Below are positions 43,325 to 52,335 of a stretch of 64,000 nucleotides of DNA, one piece after another. Made by a program: the position numbers and the translations under genes. Below the pieces are notes generated by a model that was not told the DNA's origin, searched no databases, and saw only the letters and a list, made by a program, of their open reading frames with translations. Position 1 is the stretch's first letter, and the number at the start of each line of letters is the position of its first letter. Origin of the DNA: RCC1774 sp050330855 (GTDB lineage Bacteria > Cyanobacteriota > Cyanobacteriia > Thermosynechococcales > Thermosynechococcaceae); contig JBHJNL010000027.1 of the NCBI GenBank assembly GCA_050330855.1, forward strand, positions 7,022 through 71,021, read 5' to 3'.

Positions 43325-43789
43325 ATGAGTTTCTCTGCTGTTTTCAAAGCCATCTTCACGTACTTTCATCCTGTGCTGATGTGGACTTTGTTCGCAATGT
43401 GTCTGTATGCCCTATATCTAGGTCTGCAGGTTCGCAAGACCCGAACGGCTCAAGGCGATGTGCGCAAGCAGCTTGTTAAGGGACGTTTTAATCTCAGGCA
43501 CCATCAAGTGGGGGCTATTTTGCTCTCGATGATGGTGTTGGGTTCCCTGGGTGGCCTTGGGGTGACCTACGTTAATAATGGCAAGCTCTTTGTCGGCCCT
43601 CACCTGATTGCAGGGCTGAGCATGACGGGATTGGTTGCGATCGCAGCGAGCCTTTCTCCGTTTATGCAGCGTGGAAGTCAGATGGCGCGTAATGTTCATA
43701 TTGCGGTCAGCGCGGTAATTCTGGGCCTGTTTGCCTGGGAGGCTGTCACCGGCATGGAGATTGTCCAGAAAATTATGAACCAAAGTTAA
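43325..43789 (+). CDS. DUF4079 membrane protein
   Basis: 154-residue protein of the cyanobacterial/plastid DUF4079 family with four hydrophobic helices and the motif HHQVGAILLSMMVLGSLGG. Function not established; proposed links to photosynthetic membranes are not shown here. It is followed 30 bases later by a DoxX-family gene, probably cotranscribed. Confidence 0.8.
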   Translation: MSFSAVFKAIFTYFHPVLMWTLFAMCLYALYLGLQVRKTRTAQGDVRKQLVKGRFNLRHHQVGAILLSMMVLGSLGGLGVTYVNNGKLFVGPHLIAGLSMTGLVAIAASLSPFMQRGSQMARNVHIAVSAVILGLFAWEAVTGMEIVQKIMNQS

Positions 43790-43819
43790 AGAGTAACGAT
43801 CAACAACGGATTTGAACCC

Positions 43820-44311
43820 ATGGCAAAAACTGCTTCTATGACAGCTCCTGAAGCGACCCCTAGATTGCTGTCGCTCCTGTTTGGCTCTAATCAAGATTCA
43901 AATATTGTGTTTCAAATTGGGTGGACAATTCTGCGTGTAATCGCAGGAGCCATGATGATTCACAACGGCGTTGGCAAGCTCTCAGATGTAGAGGGGTTTG
44001 CTTCCTATGTGGTGTCTCAAACGATGGGACTGCCCTTCCCTACCTTTTTGACCTACTGTGCGGCCTATACCGAAATCATTGCCTCTGTCCTGTTGATTAT
44101 TGGTGTGCTGACTCGACCGGCGGCGATATCCCTCTTATTTACGATGGTGATGGCGGTTTATTTCCATATTTGTGAAGATGGGTTTGTGATCTCCTCCTTC
44201 GAGACAGCGGCGTTATATGGCGGCATGTATTTATTCTGCGCGGTCAATGGTGGCGGGTTACTCTCAGTCGATAGCTTGATTGCCAAGCAAGTCATCGGTT
44301 CTAAATCCTAG
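43820..44311 (+). CDS. DoxX family membrane protein
   Basis: 163-residue, four-helix membrane protein of the DoxX family, with WTILRVIAGAMMIHNGVGKL and FLTYCAAYTEIIASVLLIIGVLTRPAA motifs. DoxX proteins are found in redox and quinone-related membrane complexes; the role here is unknown. It follows the DUF4079 gene by 30 bases, so the two likely form an operon. The 282-bp gap after it shows no other gene. Confidence 0.85.
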   Translation: MAKTASMTAPEATPRLLSLLFGSNQDSNIVFQIGWTILRVIAGAMMIHNGVGKLSDVEGFASYVVSQTMGLPFPTFLTYCAAYTEIIASVLLIIGVLTRPAAISLLFTMVMAVYFHICEDGFVISSFETAALYGGMYLFCAVNGGGLLSVDSLIAKQVIGSKS

Positions 44312-44593
44312 TCTGGATGATTTGAGGCCAGAGATAACGCTATCGTGCCGTCATCTGCTCAGCGGGTTGCGTCAATTGCTCAATTGCGATCGCAACATAA
44401 TTTACGATTGTTATTCATTTCACTTTTTAGGGAGTTTTGCGGAGTTGTGGGTCTTGACCCAAAGGCCTGTCGGTAAAGGTTTTAAGCGTTTTATCATGCT
44501 GTGCATCTGCTGAAAAGATAGCTCTGTTTATATCGGTGCATAGAGGAAAATTTCCTCAGCCCCGTTTATGATCAAGTTAAAGGGGGAGGTTGC

Positions 44594-45877
44594 ATGGCTC
44601 CATCCCCGTATCAAAATGACATGAAGGAATCGCTAGGGCTTATGGCATCCAGCTCTTTAACCGTTCATGACTCACCATTGGGTGACCGTCCTACTTTACA
44701 AGATGAGGGCCAGCGTTCTGATGTAAAAGTGACAGGCACCTTAAATTCTATCTCTGGAACTATCGCGAGATCGCGAACGGCTGCGGTGGAAGAGATGCTA
44801 GAGAGCCACCGAGGCGATCGCCAGCTTGTGGTACTCCAGGACTTTCCTGATCCTGACGCCCTCTCTTCGGCCTGGGCCTATAAGCTCATTGCTGCACAGC
44901 ATGACATTCAGTGTGACCTTGTCTATGCTGGTACCCTCAGTCATCAAGAAAATATTGCCCTTGTGAAGCTGACGGGAATTCCTGTTCAGCGATGGGCTTG
45001 CCAATCCTCAAAGGCTAAGGCACGAGATCTATCCGTGTATCAAGGCTGTGTACTCATTGATAATCAGGGCAGCACCAGTCAACTGATGTCTCATGTGAAA
45101 GAGGCAAAAATCCCCATCGCCTTGATCATCGATCACCATAGCCCCCAAGATGATTTAGAGGCTGAGGTCATTGATCTGCGACCCAATACCAGGGCCACCG
45201 CCACTATTTTGACCCAGTATCTACAGGCCGGTTTGTTGGCTCTCGACAGCAGCGTCGGTGATCACGTCAAATGTGCCACGGCCCTCATACACGGGATTCG
45301 CTCAGACACCCATGATCTGCGGCAGGCCCAAGAAGAAGATTTTCAGGCTGCAGCGTACTTGAGTCGCTTCTATGACAGTCAGATTCTCAATACGGTTCTG
45401 CAGTCAGCACGCTCTAAACAAGTCATGGATGTGATCGAGCGATCGCTCAAAAACCGCAGCATCGTCAATAACGTCACCATTGCCGGGGTCGGCTACCTGC
45501 GTTACGACGACCGTGATGCGATCCCTCAAGCGGCTGATTTCTTGATTACCGAAGACAACGTTCATACTGCTGTGGTGTACGGCATTGTCCATGACGAAGA
45601 CGAAGATCTAGAGCTTGTGGTCGGGTCTCTACGAACAACAAAATTGACCCTCGACCCCGATGAATTTATCAAAGAGGCCTTTGGCCAAGATGCCCAAGGG
45701 CGATTCTTTGGCGGTGGTCGTTCCTTAGCCGGTGGTTTTGAAATTCCGATGGGGTTTCTCTCTGGTCTCAATGAGAATTCTGACTACGCCAAGCTGAAGT
45801 GGACGGTTTACGACACACAGGTGAAGCAAAAACTGCTGCACTTGGTCAACCCAGACAGCATGATTGATGCTAGTTAA
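44594..45877 (+). CDS. DHH-family phosphoesterase
   Basis: 427-residue protein of the DHH/DHHA1 phosphoesterase superfamily (RecJ/NrnA-like). The metal-binding motifs are visible: FPDPDALSSAWAY, VLIDNQGS, LIIDHHSPQDD (the DHH signature) and the C-terminal DHHA1-type GRFFGGGRSLAGGFEIPMG. Function is probably cleavage of short nucleic acids, dinucleotides or 3'-phosphoadenosine 5'-phosphate; which one is not determinable here. The ATG at 44594 has GAGG upstream. No close operon partners; the next gene is ftsH after 214 bases. Confidence 0.88.
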   Translation: MAPSPYQNDMKESLGLMASSSLTVHDSPLGDRPTLQDEGQRSDVKVTGTLNSISGTIARSRTAAVEEMLESHRGDRQLVVLQDFPDPDALSSAWAYKLIAAQHDIQCDLVYAGTLSHQENIALVKLTGIPVQRWACQSSKAKARDLSVYQGCVLIDNQGSTSQLMSHVKEAKIPIALIIDHHSPQDDLEAEVIDLRPNTRATATILTQYLQAGLLALDSSVGDHVKCATALIHGIRSDTHDLRQAQEEDFQAAAYLSRFYDSQILNTVLQSARSKQVMDVIERSLKNRSIVNNVTIAGVGYLRYDDRDAIPQAADFLITEDNVHTAVVYGIVHDEDEDLELVVGSLRTTKLTLDPDEFIKEAFGQDAQGRFFGGGRSLAGGFEIPMGFLSGLNENSDYAKLKWTVYDTQVKQKLLHLVNPDSMIDAS

Positions 45878-45887
45878 CGTATAGAAC

Positions 45888-45914
45888 CAATGACCAGAAT
45901 GATTCTGGTCATTG
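45888..45914 (+). terminator. Perfect 12-bp hairpin downstream of the DHH gene
   Basis: CAATGACCAGAA (45888-45899), loop TGA, TTCTGGTCATTG (45903-45914). It begins 10 bases after the stop codon but has no T tract, so it may also work as an mRNA stabiliser or an attenuator upstream of ftsH. Confidence 0.5.
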
Positions 45915-46091
45915 TGAAAGATGTATTCGCTTTAAGTAATCGCCTAGTTCTTGAACCCGGCATACCTTTAGATATGGTATCTAGCATCGTGACTGAGATT
46001 ATTACCCCGCTCAACTGAGAGTGCGTTAACATTAGTTAATAAAGATTTCGATGATGACCTCACACTTTTAAATCCAGGAGGAAGGTAGCCG

Positions 46092-47936
46092 GTGAATAAG
46101 CGGTGGAGAAACGCAGGTTTATATGTACTTTTAGCCATTGTGGCTTTGGCCTTGGGCACAGCTCTGTTTGACAGGCCCGCGCCCCAAAATACAACTTGGC
46201 GCTACAGCAAGCTCGTTCAAGAAGTTCAAGAGCGCCGAGTAGAAAAAATTTATATCAGCTCTGACCGATCCGAGGCACAGGTTGTTACAGGGACCGTAGA
46301 TGGCTCTAGAGCGATCGTCAATCTCCCCAACGACCCAACACTGATTGATTTGTTGATTGAGAATGACGTTGATGTGGCCGTCTTGCCCCAAAATGACGAG
46401 AGCTTCTTATTCAAAGCACTGAGCACATTCTTAGTGCCCATTCTATTGCTAGTGGGACTGTTTTTCTTGTTCCGCCGTGCCCAGAGTGGCCCAGGAAACC
46501 AAGCCATGAGCTTTGGCAAATCGAAGGCCAGGGTGCAAATGGAGCCGCAAACCCAAGTGACCTTTGGCGATGTTGCCGGTATTGAGCAAGCCAAGCTGGA
46601 ACTAACAGAGGTTGTCGACTTCCTTAAAAATGCAGATCGCTTCACGGCTCTAGGTGCCAAAATCCCCAAAGGCGTTCTTTTGGTTGGCCCTCCTGGAACG
46701 GGTAAAACCTTACTCGCCAAAGCCGTTGCTGGCGAAGCAGGGGTTCCTTTCTTCTCGATCTCAGGGTCTGAGTTCGTTGAAATGTTTGTCGGTGTCGGTG
46801 CATCACGGGTGCGAGATCTGTTTGAGCAGGCCAAGACCAATGCGCCCTGTATCGTTTTTATTGATGAAATTGATGCCGTCGGTCGTCAGCGGGGCGCAGG
46901 TCTCGGCGGCGGTAACGACGAGCGAGAGCAAACCCTAAACCAGTTGCTCACCGAAATGGATGGTTTTGAAGGCAACACCGGGATTATCATCATTGCGGCT
47001 ACAAACCGCCCTGATGTCTTAGACTCCGCCCTCATGCGTCCCGGTCGTTTTGACCGTCAGGTCGTCGTTGATCGCCCTGACTACAAGGGCCGTGCTGAAA
47101 TCCTCAACGTCCATGCCCGTGGCAAAACCCTTTCTAAAGATGTAGACCTCGATCGCATCGCCCGCCGGACGCCTGGTTTTACTGGGGCTGACCTGTCTAA
47201 CTTGCTCAACGAAGCCGCCATCTTAGCCGCTCGCCGCAGCTTAACCGAAATCTCGATGGATGAGGTTAACGACGCCATTGACCGCATCTTGGCGGGTCCA
47301 GAGAAGAAAGACCGGGTCATGAGCGAGAAGCGGAAGACCTTGGTGGCTTATCATGAAGCGGGACATGCTCTCGTGGGTGCGTTGATGCCGGATTATGACC
47401 CCGTTCAGAAAATCAGTATTATTCCTCGCGGTCGTGCCGGTGGTCTGACCTGGTTCACACCCAACGAAGATACGATGGATTCTGGTCTCTACAGCCGTAG
47501 CTATCTGCAGAATCAAATGGCGGTTGCCCTCGGTGGCCGTATTGCGGAAGAACTGATCTTTGGTGAAGAAGAAGTGACCACGGGGGCTTCTAATGACCTC
47601 CAGCAAGTCGCACGAGTTGCTCGTCAAATGGTAATGCGATTTGGGATGAGCGATCGCCTCGGTCCAGTCGCCCTAGGCCGTTCACAGGGAAATCCTTTCA
47701 TGGGTCGAGATATTTCGTCTGAACGTGACTTCTCTGAAGAGACTGCCTCCACCATTGACGACGAGGTACGCAACCTTGTTGACCAAGCTTACCGCCGTGC
47801 CAAGGATGTTTTGGTCAACAACCATGACACCCTTGATACCATTGCCAAGCAGCTCATTGAGAACGAAACAGTGGATTCAGAAGAACTCCAGGTCATTCTC
47901 GACAGCAGCGATGTGAAAATGGCTGCGATCGCGTAG
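46092..47936 (+). CDS. ftsH: ATP-dependent zinc metalloprotease FtsH
   Basis: Membrane AAA protease that degrades damaged and unassembled membrane proteins, including photosystem II D1 in cyanobacteria. The 614-residue product starts at GTG 46092 with AGGAGG upstream, has two membrane helices flanking a short lumenal domain (about residues 1-130), the AAA module with Walker A GPPGTGKT, Walker B FIDEIDAVG and the second region of homology RPGRFDRQV, then the zinc site HEAGH (about residue 420) and a C-terminal helical part. The opening MNKRWRNAGLY is like cyanobacterial FtsH3, but this subtype call is tentative. Confidence 0.95.
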   Translation: MNKRWRNAGLYVLLAIVALALGTALFDRPAPQNTTWRYSKLVQEVQERRVEKIYISSDRSEAQVVTGTVDGSRAIVNLPNDPTLIDLLIENDVDVAVLPQNDESFLFKALSTFLVPILLLVGLFFLFRRAQSGPGNQAMSFGKSKARVQMEPQTQVTFGDVAGIEQAKLELTEVVDFLKNADRFTALGAKIPKGVLLVGPPGTGKTLLAKAVAGEAGVPFFSISGSEFVEMFVGVGASRVRDLFEQAKTNAPCIVFIDEIDAVGRQRGAGLGGGNDEREQTLNQLLTEMDGFEGNTGIIIIAATNRPDVLDSALMRPGRFDRQVVVDRPDYKGRAEILNVHARGKTLSKDVDLDRIARRTPGFTGADLSNLLNEAAILAARRSLTEISMDEVNDAIDRILAGPEKKDRVMSEKRKTLVAYHEAGHALVGALMPDYDPVQKISIIPRGRAGGLTWFTPNEDTMDSGLYSRSYLQNQMAVALGGRIAEELIFGEEEVTTGASNDLQQVARVARQMVMRFGMSDRLGPVALGRSQGNPFMGRDISSERDFSEETASTIDDEVRNLVDQAYRRAKDVLVNNHDTLDTIAKQLIENETVDSEELQVILDSSDVKMAAIA

Positions 47937-47969
47937 CCTTTCACTCATCGGTTAATCATCATCGACATC

Positions 47970-48003
47970 AATGCGGCACTGAGTTTCAGTGTCGCATTTT
48001 TAG
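47970..48003 (+). terminator. Terminator after ftsH
   Basis: AATGCGGCACTGA (47970-47982), loop GTT, TCAGTGTCGCATT (47986-47998), a 13-bp stem with one G-T pair, followed by a T-rich run. Confidence 0.8.
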
Positions 48004-48223
48004 TTTTTGAAAAGTGATTAGGACTTGACTTTGCTCTTAACCGACATTCCACAGGTTTAAGGTAACTGGGGTTTGGGCTTTGCGATCGCTCTCCACACCA
48101 TCCACCATCGGGACAGCCCCTTACTCCCTAGCGCAGAAGGATTTTGGTTGAGGGGTTAGTGGAATATTATTTTCCTGCAAGTTCTTAATGTCAACGGACC
48201 TGCACTTTAGACAAACTTGGCTT

Positions 48224-49309
48224 TTAAACAAGGGCGGCTTGAAAATTAGCCAGGGTGCGCCCATTTTCTTCCGGTGAGCCGATAGTAACTCGAAGACCCC
48301 CGCCAGTATGCCGAATTGAGGTGCCACGGCGTTTTAAATCTTGGGCAAGCTGGGCCGTAGCCTCTGGTGACGCGGCTCGTAAATAGATAAAGTTGGCGGC
48401 GCTGGGCCAAAGCTGAAGCGCTGGGATCTGAGCCAGGGCTTGATAGAGGCGATCTCGTTCTACTGATACTTCTGGCAGGGTTTTCAGTAGCGCTTGCCGA
48501 TGGGTGATCGCCAGCTCAGCAGCCGCTAAAGAGACTGCCGTTAAGTTGTAGGGCAACCTCACCTTTTCTAAAACTCGCGTCAGGTCAGGGGATGCGATCG
48601 CATATCCAACTCGATGCGCGGCCAGCCGAAAGGCCTTCGAGAACGTTCGCAACACGACCCAGTTGGGTTGTGTCGGTAGCTCTGCCACTAAGGTCTGCTG
48701 AGAGAATTCGTAGTAAGCCTCATCCACCACCACCAGAATGTCTGCCGGCAGGTTCTTTAACCAGCTCACCTCAGCCGCCGTGAGCGGATTCCCGGTGGGG
48801 GAGTTGGGATGCACCACAAATACAGTACGGATGGGGAGTCCGGTGGGAGTTGCGATCGCAGCTTGAGCGGCTTCTAAATCCATCGAGAAGTCATCCTGGC
48901 GATCTACCGTTACCACTGGAATGCCCAAGGTTTGTGCCAAGATACCGTACATCGAGAAGGTAGGAGCTGCCACTAGAATAGAGCCTTGTCCCCCTAAACA
49001 GGTGGCTATGAGTAAAGATCGGATCAGTTCGTCTGAACCGTTGCCCACTGAAATCTGGTCGGGTGTCGCCGCTTCGCTGACGTAGATGGCAATCTCTTGC
49101 TTCAGTGCTTGATGACCACCATCAGGGTAGCGATTGGCAGAGATTTGCTGCTCATAGATCTGGGCTAACTTTTGCTTGAGCTGATCGGGCAGATCGTAGG
49201 GGCACTCGTTGGTATCAAGCTGATCGACAGCAAGGGGCTGATCGATTAATTCTGGGTGAGGTGTATAGGCCGTCAGCGCAGCGAGGTCAGAACGAATAAA
49301 CGGCAGCAT
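48224..49309 (-). CDS. hisC: Histidinol-phosphate aminotransferase
   Basis: PLP-dependent aminotransferase of histidine synthesis that converts imidazole acetol phosphate to histidinol phosphate. The 361-residue product contains DTNECPYDLPD, NGSDELI, VHPNSPTGNPL, VVVDEAYYEF (Asp and Tyr of the PLP site) and the Schiff-base Lys in LRTFSKAFRLAAHRVGYA, with a C-terminal substrate segment RHTGGGLRVTIGSPEEN. The ATG at 49309 has AGGAG upstream. Divergent from the methyltransferase gene at 49358. Paralogous aminotransferases exist, so substrate is an assignment by family. Confidence 0.9.
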   Translation of the reverse strand: MLPFIRSDLAALTAYTPHPELIDQPLAVDQLDTNECPYDLPDQLKQKLAQIYEQQISANRYPDGGHQALKQEIAIYVSEAATPDQISVGNGSDELIRSLLIATCLGGQGSILVAAPTFSMYGILAQTLGIPVVTVDRQDDFSMDLEAAQAAIATPTGLPIRTVFVVHPNSPTGNPLTAAEVSWLKNLPADILVVVDEAYYEFSQQTLVAELPTQPNWVVLRTFSKAFRLAAHRVGYAIASPDLTRVLEKVRLPYNLTAVSLAAAELAITHRQALLKTLPEVSVERDRLYQALAQIPALQLWPSAANFIYLRAASPEATAQLAQDLKRRGTSIRHTGGGLRVTIGSPEENGRTLANFQAALV

Positions 49310-49357
49310 AATTCTCCTGGACTTGTCCCTATTTGTTAAGGTTTATGACAGACAACT

Positions 49358-50020
49358 ATGAGACCCATTATGTTGCTGCAGCCCCATCAGCGTACCAAAC
49401 TCGACGAGACCCAGGACGATTTATTCTATGACTATCCTCGGTTTGTCACCCATGTTGACGACAATTTTATTAAACAGTTAACGCAGGTCTATCGCGATCG
49501 CATTCCGGCTCAGGCCAGAGTTCTAGATCTGATGAGCAGTTGGGTGTCGCATTTACCGGAAGAGGTAACCTACAGCCATGTTGAAGGTCACGGCCTCAAT
49601 GCAGAGGAGCTAGCTAAAAATCTGCGTCTAAATCACTATTTTGTTCAAAACCTGAATGAGAACCCGAAGCTGCCCTTAGAAGATCAAAGCTTTGATGCGG
49701 TGTTGATGGCGGTTTCGGTGCAGTATCTCCAGTATCCAGAGGCGGTGCTGAGCGAGGTTCAGCGTGTTTTGAGGGTAGGGGGCGTTGCGATCGTGAGCTT
49801 CTCTAACCGCATGTTTTATCAAAAGGCCATTCAAGCTTGGCGCGACTCGGGCGATCAAGAGCATTTGCAGATGGTCCAGTCTTATTTTGAGGCGGTGGCG
49901 GGTTTTAAGACGCCTGAAGTGATTGTGAATCAGCCGGAGGAGAATCGTATTTTGGCGATGTTTAATATCGCGGTGAGCGATCCGTTTTTTGCGGTGATTG
50001 CCCAGCGCGAGGAGGGGTAG
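49358..50020 (+). CDS. Class I SAM-dependent methyltransferase-like protein
   Basis: 220-residue protein with a methyltransferase-11-like fold. The SAM-binding region is modified: motif I reads ARVLDLMSSWVSHLPEEV in place of the usual DLGxGxG, while motif II to IV (DQSFDAVLMAVSVQYLQYPEAVLSEVQRVLRVGGVAIVSFSN) is clear. The start ATG 49358 or 49370 are both possible. Family members act on small molecules or quinones; substrate and activity are not inferred. Divergent from hisC. Confidence 0.72.
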   Translation: MRPIMLLQPHQRTKLDETQDDLFYDYPRFVTHVDDNFIKQLTQVYRDRIPAQARVLDLMSSWVSHLPEEVTYSHVEGHGLNAEELAKNLRLNHYFVQNLNENPKLPLEDQSFDAVLMAVSVQYLQYPEAVLSEVQRVLRVGGVAIVSFSNRMFYQKAIQAWRDSGDQEHLQMVQSYFEAVAGFKTPEVIVNQPEENRILAMFNIAVSDPFFAVIAQREEG

Positions 50021-50043
50021 TGAGCAGATGAGACGAGAGTCTT

Positions 50044-50289
50044 TCAGACCGCTTCATCTAGAACCCGGATATGCAGAACCTCAGTGCTGATTAAAGGTTC
50101 AATCTGCGACTCTGCGACGACTAGAACTGCGATCTTTTCTCCTATGGCGTTGAAGACTTCTAAGCTATAGCCATCCTCTTTGTCTGCCACAGGATGATGT
50201 TCTACGATGGTTGCAATATAGCCTCGGTGGAGTTTATGGCTTGGGAAATCTTCCCGTAGTGCCACCCGTGTAAATAACTCAAATGCCAT
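50044..50289 (-). CDS. DUF4926 domain protein
   Basis: 81-residue protein with the DUF4926 pattern: FELFTRVALREDFPSHKLHRGYIATIVEHH and DGYSLEVFNAIGEKIAVLVV. This small beta-rich family is of unknown function and often occurs beside type II toxin-antitoxin or mobile genes; no partner toxin is seen within 300 bases. It lies directly before the end of the IS200/IS605 element, so an adjacent partner could have been separated by insertion. Confidence 0.7.
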   Translation of the reverse strand: MAFELFTRVALREDFPSHKLHRGYIATIVEHHPVADKEDGYSLEVFNAIGEKIAVLVVAESQIEPLISTEVLHIRVLDEAV

Positions 50290-50351
50290 TACTTAGCCCT
50301 CTTGTTTGGATTTGATCCACTCCCACGACTGAAGCACGTGGGATTCGGGAC

Positions 50352-51473
50352 TCAAGCAGCGATAGCAGGCTGAGCCTGTCTGACATCGCCTAATCCCAGA
50401 GACAGAGACCCTGCCTCCAATATGTTACGAGCCGCATTACTGTCCCTATCGTTGGCCTGCCCACAACTGGGACAGCGCCAATAGCGAATCTCTAGCGGCA
50501 ACTGATCAAGGACATGCTTGCAGCCATGACACGTCTTAGAACTCGGAAACCAGCGGTCAATATAGGCCACTTGCTTCCCTTTCTTAAATGCCACATGCTC
50601 CAAGATCATCAAAAACTCACGGAACGCTAGATCTGAAACCTTACGGCCCCACATCCGTTGCATCCCCTTGAGATTCAACGTCTCAAAGTACAGATGGTCG
50701 TATTGGTCCGTCAGCTTGTGAGCCAACTTCCAAAACCAATCCGTTCGTTGATGCTTAATGCGCTCATGCACCCGTGCCAGATGTTTTCTGGCTTTCTCTC
50801 GCCCCCGTGAACCCTTGCGCTTACGCGATAGATTCCGATTAGCAAGCTGTACTCGCTTCATCCCCTGACGAAAGAATAGAGGACTTGCAATCGAAGTGCC
50901 ATCACTGAGACTCAGGAACGTTTTTAGACCAAAATCAAACCCTGCACTGTTACCTGTCATGGGCTGCTGATGTTCATCTACTGCGTCGGTGACCACAAAG
51001 AGAAATATCTCTCCGAGTGAATTGCGCTTCACAGTAACGGTCTTAATGGTTCCTTTTATCTCTCGTGACTGCCAGAATCGATAGATAGCCTTGCCGATCC
51101 GCACTCGACCATTGCCTAAGAACTTGTAGCCTGCTTGCTTGAGGGTGAATGATTTATATTTCACTCGTTTCCTGAAACCAGGGGGCTTTGTTCCTCGGCT
51201 GTAGTACTTGAAGAACAATTGATAGGCTCTATCAATGCGCTCAATGATATCTTGCACCGCCTGGGAGCCAACGGCTTGCCAGTAATGGCTTCTTCGACGC
51301 TTTCGGGCAATGTGACCTTTGAGCATGTTGGCACTCAAGGATTTGCCATACCGCCGGTAATAGGGCTTGTGCAATGCAATCGAGTGGTTCCAGATGCTTG
51401 AAGCAGCATTAATGGAATGGTGCAATTGCCTGCAGCGCCGATGGTTGTATAGCTTAAACTTGAACGTCTTCAT
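50352..51473 (-). CDS. tnpB: TnpB RNA-guided endonuclease of IS200/IS605
   Basis: RuvC-like nuclease guided by an omega RNA from the element's end, the ancestor type of Cas12. The 373-residue product keeps the complete catalytic set: D180 in NSAGFDFGLKTF, E264 in LYFETLNLKGMQRMWGRKV, and D344 in NDRDSNAARN, plus a zinc finger with Cys315, Cys318, Cys334 and Cys337 (CHGC and CPSC). The N-terminal helix-turn-helix segment (about 1-50) is also typical. Length is normal, no stop or frameshift. ATG at 51473 is used. Confidence 0.94.
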   Translation of the reverse strand: MKTFKFKLYNHRRCRQLHHSINAASSIWNHSIALHKPYYRRYGKSLSANMLKGHIARKRRRSHYWQAVGSQAVQDIIERIDRAYQLFFKYYSRGTKPPGFRKRVKYKSFTLKQAGYKFLGNGRVRIGKAIYRFWQSREIKGTIKTVTVKRNSLGEIFLFVVTDAVDEHQQPMTGNSAGFDFGLKTFLSLSDGTSIASPLFFRQGMKRVQLANRNLSRKRKGSRGREKARKHLARVHERIKHQRTDWFWKLAHKLTDQYDHLYFETLNLKGMQRMWGRKVSDLAFREFLMILEHVAFKKGKQVAYIDRWFPSSKTCHGCKHVLDQLPLEIRYWRCPSCGQANDRDSNAARNILEAGSLSLGLGDVRQAQPAIAA

Positions 51474-51517
51474 TTGTCTATACTATGATATCCGTAGACA
51501 AAATAGCAAGGGGTTCA

Positions 51518-51916
51518 ATGGCTCAAAAGTATCGCCACGAAAATACGTCAGTGAGCGCTGTAAACTACCATCTCGTTTGGATTGTTCGCAGGCGACGCAG
51601 CATCTTAAAGGGAACGCTAGACAGCAGGGCGAAGGAACTGATTCAGGAAAAGGCTGAGGCAATGGGTTGTCAGGTGCTGGCGCTAGAGACCGATCTCAAT
51701 CATGTTCATCTGTTTGTTAATTGTCCGCCAACTTACTCTCCGGCTTATGTGGTCCAACAAGTGAAAAGGTATTCGTCTCATGCGCTCAGAGTAGAGTTCC
51801 CTTGGCTTAAAGCAAAGCTGCCGAGCCTATGGACCCGTGCCTATTTTGCGGCGACCACTGGCAGAGTCTCTGGAGATACAATCAAGCGATATGTTGAGTC
51901 ACAAAAGTCTAAATGA
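51518..51916 (+). CDS. tnpA: IS200/IS605 TnpA, Y1 transposase
   Basis: HUH single-strand transposase. The 132-residue product has the HUH motif (NHVHLFV) and the tyrosine nucleophile in IKRYVESQ near its C-terminus, along with VNYHLVWIVRRR and the ARELIQEK-like region typical of the family. The ATG at 51518 (MAQKYRHE) has AAGGGG just upstream; the frame is open further from 51485, but that part has no similarity. It is divergent from tnpB. Confidence 0.93.
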   Translation: MAQKYRHENTSVSAVNYHLVWIVRRRRSILKGTLDSRAKELIQEKAEAMGCQVLALETDLNHVHLFVNCPPTYSPAYVVQQVKRYSSHALRVEFPWLKAKLPSLWTRAYFAATTGRVSGDTIKRYVESQKSK

Positions 51917-51984
51917 CTCTGGCGGCTTACGCCACCGCGAGAGGGTATGGTGCATCCAACGGTTAAAACACGTTGGTTTTGCTC

Positions 51985-52309
51985 ACCCTCTCCAGCTCTC
52001 CCGTTTCGATCAAGCAAAGCCTCACCCAGCTCATCCAACTGAGCCAAGGTTAGCGATCGCACCTGTTCTTCTGACTCCGGCGATAGCACCCCAAACCGCC
52101 GAACTAATTGACGACTCACCCTCCTGTCGGCCTTCCTGTCGGCCTTTTAGTTCACCTTTTTGCAAAATGTCTTGGTAAATAACAGACTCACGCATCATGC
52201 CCTCCTGAAAAACTTGGTAAATGAGCTGCTTGTTAAATCGCAACCCTGCTAATAACTGTACATAACCCGAAATTTCTCGACGTTGAGATTCTGACTCTAT
52301 TTTACTCAC
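51985..52309 (-). pseudogene. Truncated, frameshifted Rpn/DUF4351 gene remnant
   Basis: Reading from GTG 52309 gives the C-terminal part of a Rpn/PD-(D/E)XK transposase-like protein (QRREISGYVQLLAGLRF, then VIYQDILQKGELKGRQEGRQ), then the frame shifts within about 52119-52125 and continues as SRQLVRRFGVLSPESEEQVRSLTLAQLDELGEALLD, the DUF4351 domain, before running into the IS200/IS605 end. The normal N-terminal 200 or so residues are absent. The rest of the gene (52310-52335) is directly against the ABC-class ATPase. It is related to the intact DUF4351 gene at 41491, but the two belong to different subgroups. Confidence 0.75.
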
Positions 52310-52335
52310 GGCGACTCAACGACAAGGCTGAGCAA

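Larger units (their letters stand above)
50300..51985. mobile_element. IS200/IS605-type insertion element with divergent tnpB and tnpA
   Basis: An IS605-type element of about 1.7 kb. It carries tnpB on the minus strand (50352-51473) and tnpA on the plus strand (51518-51916), divergent with a 44-base gap. Subterminal hairpins of the family are visible: CCCACG/CGTGGG at 50322-50342 (with the ATTCGGG segment) on the tnpB side, TGGCG/CGCCA at 51920-51934 and CCAACG/CGTTGG at 51956-51976 on the tnpA side. Exact ends are estimated. A guide (omega) RNA usually overlaps the 3' end of tnpB, here about 50300-50450. Both proteins look intact, so it may be active. Confidence 0.8.
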
